Assembly: GCA_963748405.1 (NCBI GenBank) | Contig: CAVVIT010000004.1 | Coordinates: 186,001-250,000, forward strand | Length of the DNA stretch: 64,000 bases | Direction of reading: 5' to 3' | Source of the DNA: Fen-1273 sp963748405 | GTDB lineage: Bacteria > Bacteroidota > Ignavibacteria > UBA10030 > UBA6906 | Shown: one piece after another, positions 60,163-64,000 of the stretch | Position numbering within the stretch: position 1 is the stretch's first letter | How the letters are laid out: each line of letters begins with the position of its first letter | The notes under the pieces: generated by a model | Seen by the model: only the letters and a program-made list of their open reading frames with translations | What the model was told of the DNA's origin: nothing | Databases searched by the model: none | Program-made: the position numbers and the translations under genes

Positions 60163-61722
60163 ATGCCCATCCCGAAGTTCAAGAACGAGCCGCTCGTCGA
60201 TTTCTCAAAGCCTGCAAACAGGAAAAAACAGCAGTCCGCCATCGATGCGCTCCGCGCTTCGCTCGGCGCCGAGTATCCGATCGTCATCGGCGGAGAGCGG
60301 ATGACCGCCGCGGCGAAGTTCAGTTCGTTCAACCCCTCCCGATCGACCGAGGTCGTCGGGGTCTTCCAGAAGGGGGACGCGCCGATCGCGGAGAAAGCGA
60401 TGCGTGCCGCGCTCGCGGCGTTCGAGACGTGGAAGAACGTCCCCCCCGCCCGCCGCGCCGCGTGCCTGTTCAACGCCGCGTCCCTGATGCGAAAGCAGCG
60501 GTGGGAACTGAACGCCGTCATGATCCTCGAGGTCGGAAAACCCTGGCCGGAAGCGGACGCGGACACCGCGGAGGCGATCGACTTTCTGGAGTACTACGGA
60601 CGGGAAATGCTCCGGTACGGAGCGGATCAGCCCGTCGTGAAGAACCCCGGCGAGAAGGGAAAACTCGTCTACATTCCCCTCGGCGTCGGCGTCGTGATTC
60701 CACCGTGGAATTTCCCCCTGGCGATACTCACCGGGATGACCTCCGCCTCCGTGGTCGCGGGGAACACCGTGGTCCTGAAACCCTCGAGCGACTCTCCGCT
60801 GATCGGCTGGAAATTCTTCGAGATCATGGAGAAGGCGGGCGTCCCCCCGGGGGTGATCAACTACGTGACCGGGCCCGGCGGGGCGGTCGGGGATACGCTT
60901 GTCATGCACCCGAAAACGAGGTTCGTCTCGTTCACGGGGTCGAAGGAGGTCGGCATCCACATCAACGAGACCGCCGCGAAGGTCCAGCCGGGACAGATCT
61001 GGCTCAAGCGCGTCGTGGCGGAGATGGGGGGAAAGGACTCGATCATCGTCGATGCGGGGGTGGACCTGGAGGACGCTGCGAAGGGGGTCATCGCCTCCGC
61101 GTTCGGGTTCTCCGGGCAGAAATGTTCCGCGTGCTCCCGGGTGATCGTCCATGAGCGGGTCTATGACGCATTCGTGGATATCCTCGCGAAGCGGGCGGCC
61201 GCGCTCACCGTGGGCGATCCCGCCGATCCGGCGACGGCCGTCGGTCCCGTCGTGAACCGGGGATCGCATGCAAGCATCCTGGCGTACATTCAGAAAGGGG
61301 TCCAGGAGGGGGGAAGAGTCGTCGCCGGCGGCGCCGCGGGAAGCCCGACCGGGTATTTCATACAGCCGACGGTCATTGCCGACGTCGCACCCGGGGCCAC
61401 CATATCCCAGGAAGAGATCTTCGGACCGGTCCTTGCCGTCATCCGCGCGAAGGATTTCGACGACGCGCTCGCCATCGCGAACAACACCGAGTTCGGCCTG
61501 ACGGGGGCCGTGTACACGAAAAACGCCGGGAGCCGGAAGAAGGCCGAGCGGGAGTTCTTCGTCGGCAACCTGTACCTGAACCGCAAGTGTACGGGCGCCC
61601 TCGTCGGCGTCCACCCGTTCGGGGGGTTCAACATGAGCGGGACCGATTCGAAAGCGGGCGGGAGGGACTATCTCCTCCTGTTCCTCCAGGCGAAATCGAT
61701 CGCCGAGAAGATCAAAAAGTAA
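60163..61722 (+). CDS. pruA: L-glutamate gamma-semialdehyde (P5C) dehydrogenase
   Basis: A 519-residue NAD-dependent aldehyde dehydrogenase for the second step of proline breakdown to glutamate. NAD-binding segment VVIPPWNFPLAILTGMTSAS, Gly-rich FTGSKEVG, catalytic Glu in VAEMGGKDSIIVD, nucleophile Cys in FSGQKCSACSRVIVH, and EEIFGPVLAVI and a long N-terminal ~120-residue extension typical of P5C dehydrogenases. It matches the proline dehydrogenase at 32.6 kb functionally. Confidence 0.94.
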   Translation: MPIPKFKNEPLVDFSKPANRKKQQSAIDALRASLGAEYPIVIGGERMTAAAKFSSFNPSRSTEVVGVFQKGDAPIAEKAMRAALAAFETWKNVPPARRAACLFNAASLMRKQRWELNAVMILEVGKPWPEADADTAEAIDFLEYYGREMLRYGADQPVVKNPGEKGKLVYIPLGVGVVIPPWNFPLAILTGMTSASVVAGNTVVLKPSSDSPLIGWKFFEIMEKAGVPPGVINYVTGPGGAVGDTLVMHPKTRFVSFTGSKEVGIHINETAAKVQPGQIWLKRVVAEMGGKDSIIVDAGVDLEDAAKGVIASAFGFSGQKCSACSRVIVHERVYDAFVDILAKRAAALTVGDPADPATAVGPVVNRGSHASILAYIQKGVQEGGRVVAGGAAGSPTGYFIQPTVIADVAPGATISQEEIFGPVLAVIRAKDFDDALAIANNTEFGLTGAVYTKNAGSRKKAEREFFVGNLYLNRKCTGALVGVHPFGGFNMSGTDSKAGGRDYLLLFLQAKSIAEKIKK

Positions 61723-61756
61723 TTTCCGACGTCCACCTCTTGCAGACGGAGCGACG

Positions 61757-62932
61757 ATGAAAGTCCACGAATACCAGGCGAAAGAGATACTGAAGAAATT
61801 CGGCGTGGCCGTCCCCCAGGGGAAGGTCGCATTCTCCGTCGAGGAGGCGGTCAGCGCCGCCTACGGCCTCGGAGGGAGCGTGTGGGTCGTCAAGGCCCAG
61901 ATCCACGCGGGGGGGCGCGGCAAGGGGGGAGGGGTGAAGGTGGCAAAGACGCTCGAGGAAGTCCGCCAGCTCGCCTCCCAGATTCTCGGGATGCGGCTCG
62001 TGACGCACCAGACCGGCCCCGAAGGGAAGATCGTCAAACGGCTGCTGATCGAACAGGGAGTCGCGATCGCGCGCGAGCTGTATGTCGGCGTGACGCTCGA
62101 CCGTGCCTCCTCGCGCAACGTCGTGATGGCGTCGACAGAGGGGGGAGTGGAGATCGAGAAGGTGGCCGCCGAATCACCCGAAAAGATCCTGCGCGAGCCC
62201 GTCGAGCGGACGGCGGGGTTCCACGCGTTCCAGGCGCGGAGGCTTGCCTTCGGGTTGGGTCTCTCCGGCGACGCATTCCGGAACGGCGTGAAGTTCCTCA
62301 TGGCCCTCTACGCGGCGTATGAAGCGATGGACTGCTCGCTGGCGGAGATCAACCCGCTCGTCGTCACGAAGGACGGCGCCGTCCTTGCGCTCGACGCGAA
62401 GATCAACTTCGACGACAACGCGCTCGACCGTCATCCCGAGCTGAAACAGCTCCGGGACACGGACGAGGAGGATGCGCTGGAGGTGGAGGCCTCGAAATCG
62501 AACCTGAACTACATCAAGCTCGAGGGAAACGTCGGCTGCATGGTCAACGGCGCCGGGCTTGCCATGGGGACCATGGACATCATCAAGCTGGCCGGGGGCG
62601 AACCGGCGAATTTCCTTGACGTGGGAGGAGGGGCGAGCGCCGAAACCGTCGCGGCGGGGTTCAAGATCATACTCGCGGACCCGCACGTCAGGGCCGTGCT
62701 CATCAACATCTTCGGCGGCATCGTCCGCTGCGACCGGGTGGCCACGGGTGTCGTCGAAGCCGCCAGGAAAGTAAACGTGGGGATCCCCGTCGTCATCCGC
62801 CTTGCGGGGACGAACGCGGAGATCGCGCAGGACATACTGAAGAACTCGGGGATGAACTTCCTCGTGGCCGGGAGCCTGAAAGAAGCGGCGGAGAAGGTCA
62901 CGCAGGCGATCCGGGAGCCCGCAGGGGCGTGA
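61757..62932 (+). CDS. sucC: Succinyl-CoA synthetase beta subunit
   Basis: A 391-residue subunit with an ATP-grasp nucleotide site (VVKAQIHAGGRGKGGGVKVA), EINPLVVTKDG and ALDAKINFDDNA, and the C-terminal CoA-ligase domain GNVGCMVNGAGLAMGTMDII, NFLDVGGGAS and NIFGGIVRCD. It completes the enzyme with SucD encoded at 9.9 kb. ACGGAGCGACG precedes the ATG. gatB overlaps its stop. Confidence 0.96.
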   Translation: MKVHEYQAKEILKKFGVAVPQGKVAFSVEEAVSAAYGLGGSVWVVKAQIHAGGRGKGGGVKVAKTLEEVRQLASQILGMRLVTHQTGPEGKIVKRLLIEQGVAIARELYVGVTLDRASSRNVVMASTEGGVEIEKVAAESPEKILREPVERTAGFHAFQARRLAFGLGLSGDAFRNGVKFLMALYAAYEAMDCSLAEINPLVVTKDGAVLALDAKINFDDNALDRHPELKQLRDTDEEDALEVEASKSNLNYIKLEGNVGCMVNGAGLAMGTMDIIKLAGGEPANFLDVGGGASAETVAAGFKIILADPHVRAVLINIFGGIVRCDRVATGVVEAARKVNVGIPVVIRLAGTNAEIAQDILKNSGMNFLVAGSLKEAAEKVTQAIREPAGA

Positions 62933-64000
62933 AAGAGGACGATGCGTTCGAGCCCGTCATCGGCCTCGAGGTTCATGCGCAGCTTCTGACGCGCACGAAG
63001 GCCTTCTGCGGCTGCTCCGCCCGGTTCGGCGATGAGCCGAACACGAACGTCTGTCCCGTCTGCCTCGGGATGCCGGGATCGCTTCCCGTGCTGAACCTGA
63101 ATCTCGTGGAGTTCATCCTGCGCATGGGGCTTGCCGCCGGCTGCAGGATCGCCCCCCGCTCGGTGTTTGCCCGCAAGAACTACTTCTATCCCGACCTTCC
63201 CAAGGGGTACCAGATTTCCCAGCACGATGAACCGATCTGCTCCGGCGGCGGCATCGACATCGACCTTCCGGACGGGGGGAGGAAGCGGATCCCCCTTGCG
63301 CGCATCCACATGGAGGAGGACGCAGGCAAATCGATCCACGATAAAGGGGAGGGAACGCTTGTCGACCTCAACAGGTGCGGCGTCCCCCTGATCGAGATCG
63401 TGAGCGAGCCCGCGATCGGTTCGCCGCGCGAGGCGTCCCTGTATCTCTCCCGTATCCGTCAGCTCGTCACGTACCTGGGAATCTGCGATGGCAACATGGA
63501 GGAGGGGAGCCTCCGCTGCGACGCAAACGTCTCCGTCCGCCCCCGGGGCTCCTCCGCGCTCGGGACGAAGACCGAAGTGAAGAACATGAACTCGTTCCGT
63601 CACGTGGAGCGGGCGCTGGAGTTCGAGATCGACAGGCAGGTGCGCCTTCTCCGGGAGGGGGGGCGGGTGGTCCAGGAAACGCTTCTCTGGGACGCGGAAA
63701 AGAACGTCGCCGTACCGATGAGGAGCAAGGAGGAAGCGCACGACTACAGGTATTTCCCGGACCCGGATCTCGCCGCCGTCGTCGTGGACGATGCCTGGAT
63801 CGCGTCCGTGCGCGGGAGCCTGCCGGAGCTGCCGGAAGCGCGCAGGGACCGGTTCGTCGCCGCGCTGGGATTGCCGGGGTACGATGCGGACGTCCTCACG
63901 GCGGAAAAAGCCGTGGCCGACTATTTCGAATCGGCGCTCGGCGCCCTGGAGGGCGGAGGGGGCCTCCGCCCGGGGAGCGCCAAGATCGTGAGCAACTGGG
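62929..64000 (+). CDS. gatB: Asp-tRNA(Asn)/Glu-tRNA(Gln) amidotransferase subunit B (3' end outside window)
   Basis: Starts at GTG 62929, overlapping the sucC stop (GTGA). The frame stays open to the window end, ~357 residues. GatB signature features: PVIGLEVHAQLLTRTKAFCG with a zinc-site Cys pair (CGCS...CPVCLGMPG), RKNYFYPDLPKGYQISQHDE, GGIDIDLP, ARIHMEEDAGKSIHD, VDLNRCGVPLIEIVSEP, EEGSLRCDANVSVR and KNMNSFRHVERALEFEI. It is the tRNA-binding kinase subunit partnering GatA at 8.4 kb. The C-terminal YqeY-like domain lies beyond the window. Confidence 0.95.
   Translation, partial: MKEDDAFEPVIGLEVHAQLLTRTKAFCGCSARFGDEPNTNVCPVCLGMPGSLPVLNLNLVEFILRMGLAAGCRIAPRSVFARKNYFYPDLPKGYQISQHDEPICSGGGIDIDLPDGGRKRIPLARIHMEEDAGKSIHDKGEGTLVDLNRCGVPLIEIVSEPAIGSPREASLYLSRIRQLVTYLGICDGNMEEGSLRCDANVSVRPRGSSALGTKTEVKNMNSFRHVERALEFEIDRQVRLLREGGRVVQETLLWDAEKNVAVPMRSKEEAHDYRYFPDPDLAAVVVDDAWIASVRGSLPELPEARRDRFVAALGLPGYDADVLTAEKAVADYFESALGALEGGGGLRPGSAKIVSNW

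Overview
The window is a GC-rich (about 60-65 % by eye), gene-dense bacterial chromosome segment from the Bacteroidota/Chlorobiota (FCB) group. Two features support this. The primary sigma factor is the short Bacteroidota-type RpoD, and parA-parB are followed by a DUF5683 gene, an order typical of that group. The GC content, the E. coli-like promoters (TTGACW-N17-TANATT) and a short IspG argue against an ordinary Bacteroidia. A deep-branching, uncultured Ignavibacteria- or Kapabacteria-like lineage is my inference; I cannot place it further.

Layout. 1-3 kb: a DUF362 protein, a membrane polyferredoxin and a convergent aldo/keto reductase. 3.1-4.3 kb: three tRNAs (Gln, Glu, Arg; minus strand) flanked by gene remnants. 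4.3-13.1 kb: an OmpA-like protein with calcium-type repeats, then psd-pssA, purS-purQ-gatA, sucD, ndk, a NUDIX hydrolase and a NamZ-like muramidase. 13.2-21 kb: a GAF/degenerate-GGDEF protein, then a zinc-ribbon protein, deoB, a vapBC-like pair, two microcompartment vertex proteins and rpoD, followed by a NlpC/P60 lipoprotein, def and fmt. 21-28 kb: a phosphate regulon with two Pho-box promoters of identical geometry, a porin, pstSCAB and two phoU genes. 28-32.4 kb: parAB, ridA, DUF5683 and spmAB-like genes. 32.4-41.6 kb: proline dehydrogenase, an OPT transporter, pepD, an MFS transporter and a very large hybrid sensor protein that lacks the phospho-acceptor histidine. 41.7-50.9 kb: a six-gene electron-transfer operon. 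50.9-64 kb: uvrB, comF, gap-pgk, rhomboid, ispG, a YmdB-like phosphodiesterase, folD, pruA, sucC and the start of gatB.

The most striking locus is 41.7-50.9 kb. It holds a membrane cytochrome b-like protein and three secreted multihaem cytochromes with 20, 18 and 27 predicted haem sites by my count. It continues with an outer-membrane beta-barrel and a membrane-anchored ferredoxin/flavin oxidoreductase. All are co-directional, with gaps of about 50 bp or less or short overlaps. It reads as a trans-envelope electron conduit assembled from components that are not recognisable Mtr/Omc homologues. Two of the cytochromes are tandem duplicates that share about 500 bp of near-identical DNA.

Other items worth following up are the duplicated Pho promoters with a structured RNA segment between them, an orphan pair of BMC pentamer genes between deoB/vapBC and rpoD, the histidine-less kinase, and a YCII-family gene truncated at the 3' end of tRNA-Arg.
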